The translations under genes and the position numbers were made by a program. From Paraburkholderia bryophila (GTDB taxonomy: Bacteria > Pseudomonadota > Gammaproteobacteria > Burkholderiales > Burkholderiaceae): a stretch of DNA of 64,000 bases. Positions 34,669-43,201 of this stretch are shown here, piece after piece. Position 1 is the stretch's first letter; each line of letters starts with the position of its first letter. The DNA lies in NCBI RefSeq assembly GCF_013409255.1, contig NZ_JACCAS010000002.1, positions 3,028,001 to 3,092,000 of the forward strand, given 5' to 3'. The notes below the pieces were generated by a model, which ran no database searches, had not been told where the DNA came from, and saw only the letters and a list, made by a program, of their open reading frames with translations.

Positions 34669-35763
34669 GTGCCCGCCCAGCCGAACCCGCCGCCACGCCA
34701 GCCGCGTTTTCGCCTGCCTCGCCGTGCTCGCACGCCGTGGCAGGCGCCGCGCGCCCGCACGCTGTTCACGCGACCCGCCGCGTCGCCGCAGCGGGTGCTG
34801 CTGCAACGTATCTATCTCGTCGCGGGTCTGTGCGTGCTGGCCTTCGCCGACCGCGACGGCCTGCGCGACGCCAACCGAAAAGTGCTCGGCATCGTCGATC
34901 TGATGTACTTCACGATGGTCACCGTCGCGACCGTCGGCTATGGCGACATCGTGCCGGTGACCGCTCGCGCGCGGCTCATCGACGCGTTTTTTATCGTGCC
35001 GATCCGCATCGTCATCTGGTTCGTGTTTCTCGGCACCGCCTATCAGTTCGTCATTCAACGCGTCATCGAGGAATTCAGAATGAAACGCCTGCAAAAACAA
35101 CTGAACGACCATGTGGTGATTTGCGGCTATGGGTTGAGCGGTTCGGTCGCGGTGCGCGAGTTGCTGGAAAGCGGTTTCGCGGCCGAATCGATCGTCGTGA
35201 TCGATCCGCAGCAGGCGGCGCTCGAAGCGGCCACGGCACTGGGCGTGGCGGGGCTGCTCGGCGATCCGTCGCGCGAGGATCTGTTGCAGCAGGCGCAGGT
35301 GCGGCTCGCCAAGGCGGTCATCATTGCCGTCGCCGACGACGCCATCGCGATCCTGCTCACGCTGACCGTGCGCAGCATTGCGCCGCAGACCAAAATCGTC
35401 GCGCGCATCCAGGAGCAGACCTATCAGCGTCAACTGCGTCAGGCCGGCGCGGACGTGATCGTGTCGTCGACCAAGATCGGCGGCCTGCTGCTGGCCGACG
35501 CGGTGGACAGCGATTACATCGTGCCGTTCATCAACGACCTGCTGTCCACGCGCGGCCGCGTCAATCTGCTCGAGCGGGAGGCGACCACGCAGGAAGTCGG
35601 CCGCTGGAGCAATGCGCTGCCGGGTGCGGTGGTGGTCGGCCTGGTGCGCGCCGGCCGTGTGCTGTCGTTCTACGAAGACGAGCCGTGCCAGATCGAGGCC
35701 GGTGACCTGCTGATGGTGATCCAGTCGTCGCGTCATCCGGGCGAAGCGGCCGCCGCCTGCTAG
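34669..35763 (+). CDS. Potassium channel with RCK (TrkA-N) NAD-binding domain
   Basis: This 364-residue protein starts with a basic Pro/Arg-rich region of about 40 residues. One helix (about 45-60), a pore loop with selectivity filter TVATVGYGD (85-93), and a second helix (about 105-128) follow. A cytoplasmic RCK domain then has the Rossmann motif GYGLSG (153-158) and a C-terminal TrkA-C-like part. It should form a ligand-gated tetrameric K+ channel. The GTG at 34669 follows GGAG with 7-nt spacing, so it is preferred over a longer frame. Confidence 0.88.
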   Translation: MPAQPNPPPRQPRFRLPRRARTPWQAPRARTLFTRPAASPQRVLLQRIYLVAGLCVLAFADRDGLRDANRKVLGIVDLMYFTMVTVATVGYGDIVPVTARARLIDAFFIVPIRIVIWFVFLGTAYQFVIQRVIEEFRMKRLQKQLNDHVVICGYGLSGSVAVRELLESGFAAESIVVIDPQQAALEAATALGVAGLLGDPSREDLLQQAQVRLAKAVIIAVADDAIAILLTLTVRSIAPQTKIVARIQEQTYQRQLRQAGADVIVSSTKIGGLLLADAVDSDYIVPFINDLLSTRGRVNLLEREATTQEVGRWSNALPGAVVVGLVRAGRVLSFYEDEPCQIEAGDLLMVIQSSRHPGEAAAAC

Positions 35764-35902
35764 CCGGGCAGAGCGGTCGCGCGGCACGCAGGTTTATGAC
35801 CGGGCACACTGGAGACGTTGCTGAACCCGCTGCACGGATTGACGGTTTTCTGTTGCGCTGAATCCGGACTCACACTTTCGCAAGGATTGGAACTACCCGC
35901 TC

Positions 35903-36865
35903 ATGACCCGCCCCACCACGCAGATTTTCGACGCCACCGCCACCGCGCAACTGATTCCCTACGCCAGTCTCGTCGACGCCTTGAAGCGCGCGAGCCTCGA
36001 CTACGCGAGGCAGCGAATCGCGAGCCCCGAACGGCTCGTCGTGCCGCTCAACGAAGGCGGCATCATGCTGTCGATGCCGGCCACCGCGCCCGATCTGGCG
36101 ATTCATAAACTGGTCAACGTGTGCGCGAGCAACCGCACGCGCGAACTGCCGACGATCCACGGGCAGGTGATGGCCTTCGACGCCGATACCGGCGAAACGC
36201 TGTTCATTCTCGACGGCCCGACGGTGACCGGACGCCGCACGGCGGCGATGTCGATGCTGGGCGTCGAGACGTTCGACGCGAGCACGCCGCGCGAATTCCT
36301 GCTGATCGGCACCGGCACGCAGGCGCTCAACCATCTGGAGGCGATCGGCCAGCTTTATCCGGACGCGCGCGTCTGGGTGAAGGGCAGCGCACCTGAGCGC
36401 GCTGCGGCGTTTTGCGCCGCGTATGGCGAGAAAATGCAGGGCAACCTGCAGGGCAAGGTCAGCGAGTTGCAACCGTTGTTGACGGAACCCGACGCACCGA
36501 TTCCCACTTCGATCGATGTCGTGATCGCGCTGACCACCAGCAAGCGAGCGGTGTACGACGAACCGGCGCGCGCTGGACGGCTGGTGATCGGCGTCGGCGC
36601 TTTTACGCCGGCCATGGTCGAGATCGGCGCGCACACCCTATCGGGCAGCGCGCTCTACGTCGACGATCCGGCCGGCGCGAAGCACGAAGCCGGCGATTTC
36701 ATCCAGGCGGGCGTGGATTGGGCGGTGGTGCGCGGGATTGCTTCAGTGGTGGACGAGTCGGCGTCACGCCCAGCGGAAAAACCAGTTGTTTTCAAAACGG
36801 TCGGCTGCGCGGCGTGGGATCTCGCGGCCTGCCGCGTGGCGCGCGAGGCACTGTCCGGCGTTTAA
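35903..36865 (+). CDS. Ornithine cyclodeaminase/mu-crystallin family, probable piperideine/pyrroline-2-carboxylate reductase
   Basis: This 320-residue NAD(P)-dependent enzyme has a C-terminal Rossmann motif LLIGTGTQALNHL (133-145). It also has the preceding GPTVTGRRTAAMSMLG, characteristic of the ornithine-cyclodeaminase/mu-crystallin superfamily. Sequence style suggests the bifunctional delta1-pyrroline-2-carboxylate/piperideine-2-carboxylate reductases used in D-lysine or hydroxyproline breakdown, but ornithine cyclodeaminase cannot be excluded. It is monocistronic. A hairpin 43 bp after the stop is a probable terminator. Confidence 0.8.
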   Translation: MTRPTTQIFDATATAQLIPYASLVDALKRASLDYARQRIASPERLVVPLNEGGIMLSMPATAPDLAIHKLVNVCASNRTRELPTIHGQVMAFDADTGETLFILDGPTVTGRRTAAMSMLGVETFDASTPREFLLIGTGTQALNHLEAIGQLYPDARVWVKGSAPERAAAFCAAYGEKMQGNLQGKVSELQPLLTEPDAPIPTSIDVVIALTTSKRAVYDEPARAGRLVIGVGAFTPAMVEIGAHTLSGSALYVDDPAGAKHEAGDFIQAGVDWAVVRGIASVVDESASRPAEKPVVFKTVGCAAWDLAACRVAREALSGV

Positions 36866-36907
36866 AAACACCCAAGACGCGCCGGCGAAAATTCCTGAAA
36901 ACGCGAA

Positions 36908-36930
36908 AAAGGCCTGCAAAACAGGCCTTT
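36908..36930 (+). terminator. Probable bidirectional terminator
   Basis: AAAGGCCTG (36908-36916) pairs perfectly with CAGGCCTTT (36922-36930) across CAAAA. It lies between the reductase gene and zwf. The short T-run suggests moderate strength on either strand. Confidence 0.65.
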
Positions 36931-37113
36931 AACATGCGGGGTTGGCATATTGCGCCAAGCTGGGGCAGATGTTGCCGTGCAAACAATCTCAAAACGTTGC
37001 ACCATAGGCGTTTGCCAGAAAAAAGTGCCGGTCCGCCGGCGCTCGCACTTCGCCTCAGGCTTTTTTCTGCCCCTTGACCGACGCCTCATCCCTCTCGACG
37101 CTGCGACCGCGCT

Positions 37114-38595
37114 ATGACGACCCACCACGCTACTGCCACTCCTGACTTGCCGCTCGACATGATCATCTTCGGCGGCACCGGCGACCTGTCGTTCCGCAAG
37201 CTGCTGCCCGCGCTCTACATGGCGCATCTGCACTGCAATCTGCCGCCGGAAACGCGCATCCTCACGATCGGCCGCAAGCCCTGGTCGCGCGAGGAGTACA
37301 TCAACGAATTCATGGAGTTGAAGGCCAAGCCGTTCATCGAAAAGAAGGCCTTCGACGCCGCCGCCTGGGACAAATTCCTCGCGCTGTTCGAGTACGTGCG
37401 CATGGACGTCGACTCGGCCGAAGACTATCAGCGTCTGAAAGAAAGCTCGCGCGAAGGCGTGCGCCGCGTGTTCTATCTCGCGACCTCGCCGGATCTGTTC
37501 ACGAACATCTGCGACAACCTGGCCACGGCCGGGCTGATCGACGGCAATTCGCGCGTCGTGCTCGAAAAGCCGCTGGGCCACGATCTGGCGTCCGCGCAGG
37601 AAATCAACACGGCGGTCGGCAAGCATTTCAACGAAGCGCAGATTTACCGGATCGACCACTACCTCGGCAAGGAAACGGTGCAGAACCTGATGGTGCTGCG
37701 CTTCGGCAATCCGATTTTCGGGCCGCTGTGGCAGGCGCCGTACATCAAGAGCGTGCAGATCACGGTGGCGGAGACGGTCGGCGTGGGCACGCGCGCGGGC
37801 TTCTATGACAAGACCGGCGCGCTGCGCGACATGGTGCAGAACCACCTGTTGCAACTGCTGTGCATCGTCGCCATGGAACCGCCGGTTTCGCTCGACCCGG
37901 ACGCGGTCCGCGACGAAAAACTCAAGGTGCTGCGCTCGCTGCGTCCCATGACCGCCGAAGATATCGCTCGCGACACCGTGCGCGGCCAATACACCGCGGG
38001 CGCGGTAGATGGCGAGGCGGTGAAGGGCTATCTCGAGGAAGAAAACGTGCCGGCCGGCAGCCGCGCCGAAACCTTCGTCGCGTTGCGCGCGCATATCAAC
38101 AACTGGCGCTGGGCTCACGTGCCGTTCTTCCTGCGTACCGGCAAACGGATGCAGAAGAAGGTGTCGGAGATCGTCATCGAGTTCTCCGAACTGCCGTTCT
38201 CGATCTTTCCGAGCGGCGGGCGCAACTACGGCAACAAACTCGTGATCCAGTTGCAGCCGGAAGAATCGATCCAGTTGCAGGTGCTCGCGAAAGAGCCGGG
38301 CAGCGGCATGCACATGCTGCCGGTGAATCTGAATCTGGATTTGCAGCAGGCCTTCACCGAGCGTCGCGCGGAAGCGTATGAGCGTTTGCTGATCGACGTG
38401 ATTCGCGGCCGCCTCACGCACTTCATGCGGCGCGACGAACTGGAAGCCGCATGGGCCTGGGCCGAGCCGATTCTGGAAGGCTGGGGCAAGTCGGGCGAGA
38501 AGCCGCGCTCTTATACGGCGGGCACGTTCGGACCGTCCGCATCGACCGCGTTGATGGCACGCGAAAATGGCGTGTGGGCGGAAGAGTCGCAGTAA
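37114..38595 (+). CDS. zwf: Glucose-6-phosphate 1-dehydrogenase
   Basis: This 493-residue enzyme oxidises glucose-6-phosphate to 6-phosphogluconolactone with NADP+ (or NAD+), feeding the pentose-phosphate and Entner-Doudoroff routes. The nucleotide-binding motif FGGTGDLSFRKLLPALY is at 19-35. The active-site signature RIDHYLGKE is at 179-187, with the catalytic histidine region intact. Length is typical. It stands alone, without pgl or edd next to it, bounded by hairpins on both sides, so it is monocistronic. No ribosome-binding site of note precedes the ATG. Confidence 0.96.
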   Translation: MTTHHATATPDLPLDMIIFGGTGDLSFRKLLPALYMAHLHCNLPPETRILTIGRKPWSREEYINEFMELKAKPFIEKKAFDAAAWDKFLALFEYVRMDVDSAEDYQRLKESSREGVRRVFYLATSPDLFTNICDNLATAGLIDGNSRVVLEKPLGHDLASAQEINTAVGKHFNEAQIYRIDHYLGKETVQNLMVLRFGNPIFGPLWQAPYIKSVQITVAETVGVGTRAGFYDKTGALRDMVQNHLLQLLCIVAMEPPVSLDPDAVRDEKLKVLRSLRPMTAEDIARDTVRGQYTAGAVDGEAVKGYLEEENVPAGSRAETFVALRAHINNWRWAHVPFFLRTGKRMQKKVSEIVIEFSELPFSIFPSGGRNYGNKLVIQLQPEESIQLQVLAKEPGSGMHMLPVNLNLDLQQAFTERRAEAYERLLIDVIRGRLTHFMRRDELEAAWAWAEPILEGWGKSGEKPRSYTAGTFGPSASTALMARENGVWAEESQ

Positions 38596-38625
38596 GCGGT
38601 CTTCTGATCTTCTCGCGCAGCATGG

Positions 38626-38661
38626 AAAAACGGCCCGCATGATGAATGCGGGCCGTTTTTT
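38626..38661 (+). terminator. Rho-independent terminator of zwf
   Basis: AAAAACGGCCCGCAT (38626-38640) and ATGCGGGCCGTTTTT (38646-38660) pair perfectly over a 5-nt loop, ending in six Ts. The A-run on the other side makes it bidirectional, so it also closes the convergent tssL operon. Confidence 0.92.
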
Positions 38662-38728
38662 ATTGCCGGGATTTTATGGCCGGCGGCGCGGCATGGTCGA
38701 TGCCGTCGCGCGCAGCTACGCCGACGCG

Positions 38729-39508
38729 TTAAGGCAGCGAAATCGTCAGCGTAGCCGATTGCGGGCCGAGCTTGACCACCTGCGAATACGGCGCGAGCGA
38801 ACGCAACGTCTGATCGCGCAAATACGTGTTCAGCCCTAGATAAGCCAGCAAACCCACCAGCGCGAACACCGCGCCGATCGACCACAACGGCACCTCGCGC
38901 TTGAGCCGGTGCGCGACCTGATCGGGCAGTGGCCAATGCGGTGCGAACGGCGCGCGTTTGCCCTTCATATGCGCGATTTCGTCGCCGATACGGGCGGTCA
39001 GATACGCAAGCTTCTCGGGCCCTTCGAGCAGGTACTTGCCCTGAAAACCGAGCAGCAGGCACATGTGAAACACTTCGAGCGACTGCAGGCGCGGTGCGCC
39101 TTGCGCGCGGCATTCCTCGAGATAGTGGAAGAATTTTTCGCCCGCCAACTGTTCGCCGAACAGCGTCAGTTGGAGCGGCCGGCGTTCCCACTCGGTGCGG
39201 ATCTTGAAGGTGGACGACAACACCGATTCGTCGATCGCCGCGCAGAACGCAAACTTCGACGCAAAGACGTCGTCCGCCGACGCATTGAGCTTCTTCGCGC
39301 CGCGCTCGAAGTCGCCGAGGAACTGCTGGATGCGCTGACTGAACTCATGCGCGTCGCCCGGTTCGCGGCCGTTCTTCAGCAGGAACAGCATGAAGAAGCC
39401 GTCGTACAGCAGATCGAGCAGCGAGCGAACCTGATAGCTCGGCTCGCTGGCGGGGGCGGGCGTTGCGGCAGGTGTGCTGCCGCCAAACAGGGAGGGCGCG
39501 TAGCTCAT
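38729..39508 (-). CDS. tssL: Type VI secretion inner-membrane protein TssL (DotU)
   Basis: TssL joins TssM and TssJ in the membrane complex of the secretion machine. The 259-residue protein has the cytoplasmic DotU domain (about 25-195; LLDLLYDGFFMLFLLKNG, FAFCAAIDESVLSS) and one helix at 207-229. Only about 30 periplasmic residues follow, so this is the short form without an OmpA-like peptidoglycan-binding extension. Its ATG overlaps the tssK stop in ATGA, showing translational coupling. It is the last gene of a J-K-L operon. Confidence 0.95.
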   Translation of the reverse strand: MSYAPSLFGGSTPAATPAPASEPSYQVRSLLDLLYDGFFMLFLLKNGREPGDAHEFSQRIQQFLGDFERGAKKLNASADDVFASKFAFCAAIDESVLSSTFKIRTEWERRPLQLTLFGEQLAGEKFFHYLEECRAQGAPRLQSLEVFHMCLLLGFQGKYLLEGPEKLAYLTARIGDEIAHMKGKRAPFAPHWPLPDQVAHRLKREVPLWSIGAVFALVGLLAYLGLNTYLRDQTLRSLAPYSQVVKLGPQSATLTISLP

Positions 39509-40851
39509 GAGGTGACGGCGATCAGTTCGAGTTGAAGATCGTTGATGCCCGATGGCGCGTAGATCATTGCCGATTGAGCCTGCAACATGCGGTCATACAG
39601 CGCACCGCGCGATTCGAAGGAGAAGTAGCACGCGCCCGGCCGTACCGGAATGGCGGGCGGCACCTGCGGCGTGTAGACGAGCCGCACGCCCGGCATGGCC
39701 GAGAGCACCAGCTTGTCGACGTCGTCCGGCGCGCCGACCTTGAAGCGCGCGGGCACGGCCTCGACGAGTTCGGCGGTCGGCATGTCGGCCGACACGGCAA
39801 TGTAGAACTGGGTCTTGTCGTCGATCTTGCCCGAGTCGAGACGGCCCGCGTGGAACGACGGGCGAACTTCTTCTAGCGAGATCGCGAAGTAGCGCGTGGA
39901 GATCACGGTTTCGAGCAGATCGCGCAGGATCGTGTCGAGACGCGCGAACGCCGGCCCCGGATCGTCATGCCGGTAGGCCGGCAGATCGGACAACGCATAG
40001 CCCTTCGAAAACGTCATCAACTGACCGGCGAGGCGCAGCAATTCCTGGAACAGCCGCTCCGGATGCAGCGCCGAATGCTGGTACAGATGCGCGAGCGACG
40101 CGAATGCCGCGCTCGCCGTATGCAGTAGCCAGAACGACGCGATGTCGCCGGAACGGAATTCGATGATGTTCTTGGTCGGCTCGCGGTGAAAGCCGTACAG
40201 CGCGTTGACCTTGGCCTGCAGCGCGTCGATCAGCTGACGCAGCCGCTGATGCAGCACCGGTGAGGCGTCGATCGCGAGGCAGGGCGGCACGAAGCTGTCG
40301 TCGAACTCGAAGCCCGAGGTAGCCGTGCGGCGCACGCGCACAAGCGGCACCGACAGCAACTGGTCGCGCGGCTCGCTATGCGCAATGAGTTTGACGCGGG
40401 TCTTCAGGAAGGTGATGTCGGCTTCGGCGGCGTCGGTGAAATGATCGGCCACCGGCGTCTGCTCGCTAACGTAACGCGACACGAAGCCCGCGTTCCGGTC
40501 TTGCGAGTAGTTCGCGCCGGTCTCGCGCAGCGGATGCAGCGCGAGGTAAAACGTGAATTCGTTGATGCCGTCGGGCAACGTGTCCAGCGCGATGGGCGGT
40601 GGCAGTTCGTCGGCTTGCGGCGCCGAGTAGAGCGCGCCGTCCGGAAACACCAGCGACAGTTCGCTCAGGCGCAGCACGTTGCTGCCGATCGCGTCGCGGT
40701 CGAAGCGCGCCGAACGCACGCCCCAGTTGTACGGCTGGATCGCCTGGATCGATTCGAACAGGCGCGCCTCGTGATAGGCGTCCTGACGCTGAAAATGCTG
40801 AGGCCTCAGAAACAGGCCTTCCCCCCAGAGCACTTTTGCGGAATAACTCAT
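39505..40851 (-). CDS. tssK: Type VI secretion baseplate protein TssK
   Basis: TssK links the baseplate to the TssJLM membrane complex. The 448-residue protein opens with KVLWGEGLFLRPQHFQRQDAY, the classic TssK start. Its length is normal and there is no signal peptide. It is 108 bp downstream of tssJ and overlaps tssL by 4 nt. Its presence with TssE, F and G gives a complete baseplate set in this locus. Confidence 0.96.
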   Translation of the reverse strand: MSYSAKVLWGEGLFLRPQHFQRQDAYHEARLFESIQAIQPYNWGVRSARFDRDAIGSNVLRLSELSLVFPDGALYSAPQADELPPPIALDTLPDGINEFTFYLALHPLRETGANYSQDRNAGFVSRYVSEQTPVADHFTDAAEADITFLKTRVKLIAHSEPRDQLLSVPLVRVRRTATSGFEFDDSFVPPCLAIDASPVLHQRLRQLIDALQAKVNALYGFHREPTKNIIEFRSGDIASFWLLHTASAAFASLAHLYQHSALHPERLFQELLRLAGQLMTFSKGYALSDLPAYRHDDPGPAFARLDTILRDLLETVISTRYFAISLEEVRPSFHAGRLDSGKIDDKTQFYIAVSADMPTAELVEAVPARFKVGAPDDVDKLVLSAMPGVRLVYTPQVPPAIPVRPGACYFSFESRGALYDRMLQAQSAMIYAPSGINDLQLELIAVTS

Positions 40852-40959
40852 CTCAAACCTGTTATATGCGTTCAGCGTGTGGCGTGCCCGGACATTACCG
40901 ATTCGAGCGCCGCATTGTTAATTGTGTAGAAACTGTTAAATCGTATTTGCACGGCATCT

Positions 40960-41592
40960 TTATCCGCAGCTCACCGAAGAAAGCATATTCAGCGGCTGCG
41001 CGGGCAATCCCTGTTCCGGCGGGATCACCGTGCCGTTGGTCACGGTCATTGCACAGTTATGCAGGCCGATCATTATGCCGGATTTCTCCGACTTCGCCGG
41101 GTCGAAGGCGAATTTCCAGCGCTGCATGGCCGGGTCGCGGAATAGAGCGACGATACCGAATGCCTGCGCTTCACGCGAGACTTTTTCGGTAACGGTGTAG
41201 CGTTGTCCGGGGATCAACGTCACTTCACGCACGCCCAGCAAATCCCCGCCGAGCGTAGTCTTTTCCTTACTCGGATCGGTAAATGCGTCAAATGGCGCCT
41301 GCTGGAATGAGGTGGGGTCTTTCAGCACATAAAGCCGCACGACCAGCGCCAATGGCCGGTTGTCGGTCGCGGCATTCAGATTCGGCGCGGCGTATAAAGT
41401 CAGGCCGACATTGCGCGGCGGCTTCTGCGCGTCCGGCAGCTCCGGCTTGCCGAGGCCGCTGGCCTGCAGCACCGCGTTGGCGGCCGCGCCCAGCACCGGC
41501 ACAGCGGCCGCGCAACCGCCCAGAAGCGCGCAGGCGGCGGCGCTCACAATCAATAACGATGCATGGCGAACAAAACGCGAATTCATATACAT
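40960..41592 (-). CDS. tssJ: Type VI secretion outer-membrane lipoprotein TssJ
   Basis: TssJ anchors the secretion membrane complex to the outer membrane. The 210-residue product has a lipoprotein signal with lipobox LGGC and acylated C27. A TssJ-type domain follows (LTLYAAPNLNAATDNRPLAL, VVRLYVLKDPTSFQQAPFDA, LIPGQRYTVTEKV). It is the first gene of the minus-strand operon. Two in-frame ATGs two codons apart are possible starts, and neither has a strong ribosome-binding site. Confidence 0.92.
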   Translation of the reverse strand: MYMNSRFVRHASLLIVSAAACALLGGCAAAVPVLGAAANAVLQASGLGKPELPDAQKPPRNVGLTLYAAPNLNAATDNRPLALVVRLYVLKDPTSFQQAPFDAFTDPSKEKTTLGGDLLGVREVTLIPGQRYTVTEKVSREAQAFGIVALFRDPAMQRWKFAFDPAKSEKSGIMIGLHNCAMTVTNGTVIPPEQGLPAQPLNMLSSVSCG

Positions 41593-41948
41593 CGACCGGC
41601 TTGGCGCCGCCCCCCGTCAATACATCAATAACGAAATCAATCCGGCTATTTGCAACAACGCAAATCCACGCATTGCCGTTTTATGCAAACCGCATGTGTT
41701 ACCGGTTGGTGGCTTGCGTGCTGCCAGCGAGTGGAAATTTTTTCCGCTTCCGACAATAACGCTATTGCACCAGGAAACAATTTCTGCATGTTTCGTTTAA
41801 ATGATCCGTATGCATTTTTTTTGTGCAATGCTTCTTCACACGAAAGTTGAATTATCGAAGATTGGCCGGTACTATACCCGCGCACTTGAAGCAAAGCAAA
41901 ACTCCGGTTTCTCCTTGAATTAGAAAATTCGCACGTCGGTGAAAAACG
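41593..41948. other. AT-rich divergent promoter region of the T6SS
   Basis: This 356-bp region separates the tssJ and plus-strand T6SS operons. It is markedly less GC-rich than the genes. It carries the sigma-70 promoter at 41847-41875 for the plus-strand operon. I cannot find a clear promoter toward tssJ. I see no gene here: short frames on either strand lack ribosome-binding sites and domains. Confidence 0.6.
41847..41875 (+). promoter_or_regulatory. Sigma-70 promoter of the main T6SS operon
   Basis: TTGAAT (41847-41852) and TACTAT (41870-41875) are spaced by 17 bp, close to consensus. Transcription would start near 41882, about 67 bp before the TPR lipoprotein gene that opens the operon. 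Confidence 0.65.
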
Positions 41949-42620
41949 ATGAATGAGCGTCTGTTAGTAAAACTATCTGGGGTTGTGTTGGCATGCGGCG
42001 TGATGGCCGGTTGCGCGACACAGGGCAACAACGTGGCGACCACACCTGAGGCTTTTAATAAGCAACTCGCGGACGCCGATACGGTCGCGAAGGGCGGTGA
42101 TCAGGATCGCGCCATCTCGCTTTACCAGCAATTGTCCAAATCCGATCCGACGCGTGAAGAACCGTGGTCGCGCATTGCGCAGATCCAGTTCACGCAGGGT
42201 CATTACGGTCAGGCGATCGTCGCCGCGCAGGAAGCGCTGCAGCGCGACCAGACCGATCGTCAGGCGAAGAGCGTGCTGGCGGTGGCCGGCTTGCGCGTCG
42301 CCACGCAATCGCTCGGCGAATTGCGTCAGGACGCGTCGCTCGCGGGCGACGCGAAGTCCGACGCGCAGGCGCTGGCCAAGCAACTGCGCGACACGCTCGG
42401 CGAAGCCACGCTGTTCCCGCCCGATCCGAGCGACAAGCCGGTAGTGAAGAAGAAAAAGTACGTTCGCCATGTGCCGAAGGGCAAGCCGGCGGAAGCGGCG
42501 GAAGCGAACAACAGCGCCGCGGCTCCGGCCGCCACGCCGGCGGCGCCTGCCGCGCCGGCAGCACCCGCCAAAGCCGCACAAAGCGGCGGCGCGTCCGACC
42601 CGTTCAGCGCGTTGCGTTGA
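41949..42620 (+). CDS. T6SS-associated TPR lipoprotein
   Basis: This 223-residue lipoprotein has a signal peptide with lipobox MAGC (acylated C22), TPR-like repeats at about 35-115 (AISLYQQLSKSDPTREEPWS, then RIAQIQFTQGHYGQAIVAAQEALQ), and a tail that is Lys/Ala/Pro-rich. It opens the plus-strand T6SS operon, 35 bp before tssB. Burkholderia T6SS clusters often carry such an accessory lipoprotein (sometimes called TagM; I am not certain of the name). A role in assembling the envelope part of the machine is inferred from position. Confidence 0.8.
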   Translation: MNERLLVKLSGVVLACGVMAGCATQGNNVATTPEAFNKQLADADTVAKGGDQDRAISLYQQLSKSDPTREEPWSRIAQIQFTQGHYGQAIVAAQEALQRDQTDRQAKSVLAVAGLRVATQSLGELRQDASLAGDAKSDAQALAKQLRDTLGEATLFPPDPSDKPVVKKKKYVRHVPKGKPAEAAEANNSAAAPAATPAAPAAPAAPAKAAQSGGASDPFSALR

Positions 42621-42655
42621 ACGTAGCCTGATCCATTCGCATCCGGGAGCCGACG

Positions 42656-43183
42656 ATGGCGAAGAAAGAGAGCATTCAGAAACGCTTGCAAAAAGTGCGG
42701 CCGCCGCGCGTTCAATTGACCTATGAGGTCGAACGCGGCGATGCGATCGAAATCAAGGAACTGCCGTTCGTCGTCGGTGTGGTTGCCGATCTGGCCGGTC
42801 AGTCGGAAGTCGAGCAGCCGAAGCTGCGCGACCGCAAGTTCGTCAACATCGATCGCGATAATTTCGACGACGTGATGAAGGCGATCGAGCCGCGCGCCGC
42901 GTTCCAGGTTGAAAACCGCCTGAGCGAAACGGGCGGCAAGTTCGCCGTCGACCTGCGTTTCAAGTCGATGGCCGACTTCAATCCGGACGAAGTGGTGTCG
43001 CAGATCGAGCCGCTGCGCCGCCTGCTCGAAGCACGTTCGAAGCTGGCCGACCTGCGCAACAAGCTGGCCGGCAACGACAAGCTCGAAGATCTGCTGAGCG
43101 AAGTGCTCAACAATACGCAGCAGTTGCAGACCCTTGCGAAAGACCAGGGCGACGCGGCAGACCACGACAAGCAAGGCGAATAA
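42656..43183 (+). CDS. tssB: Type VI secretion contractile sheath small subunit TssB (VipA)
   Basis: TssB forms the contractile sheath with TssC. The 175-residue product contains the family motifs RVQLTYEVERGDAIEIKELP, LPFVVGVVADLAGQS and FVNIDRDNFDDVM. Length is typical. GGGAG precedes the ATG. It lies 18 bp upstream of tssC. The TssB C-terminal region (DKLEDLLSEVLNNTQQLQTL) fits the helix recognised by ClpV during sheath recycling. Confidence 0.97.
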   Translation: MAKKESIQKRLQKVRPPRVQLTYEVERGDAIEIKELPFVVGVVADLAGQSEVEQPKLRDRKFVNIDRDNFDDVMKAIEPRAAFQVENRLSETGGKFAVDLRFKSMADFNPDEVVSQIEPLRRLLEARSKLADLRNKLAGNDKLEDLLSEVLNNTQQLQTLAKDQGDAADHDKQGE

Positions 43184-43201
43184 GTACGGACGGGGTGTGA
43201 G

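Noticed and set aside
41705..41722. GG-N10-GC pattern resembling a sigma-54 promoter upstream of the T6SS operon
   Set aside because: It lacks the TTGC part of the -12 box, and a much better sigma-70 promoter lies downstream at 41847-41875.
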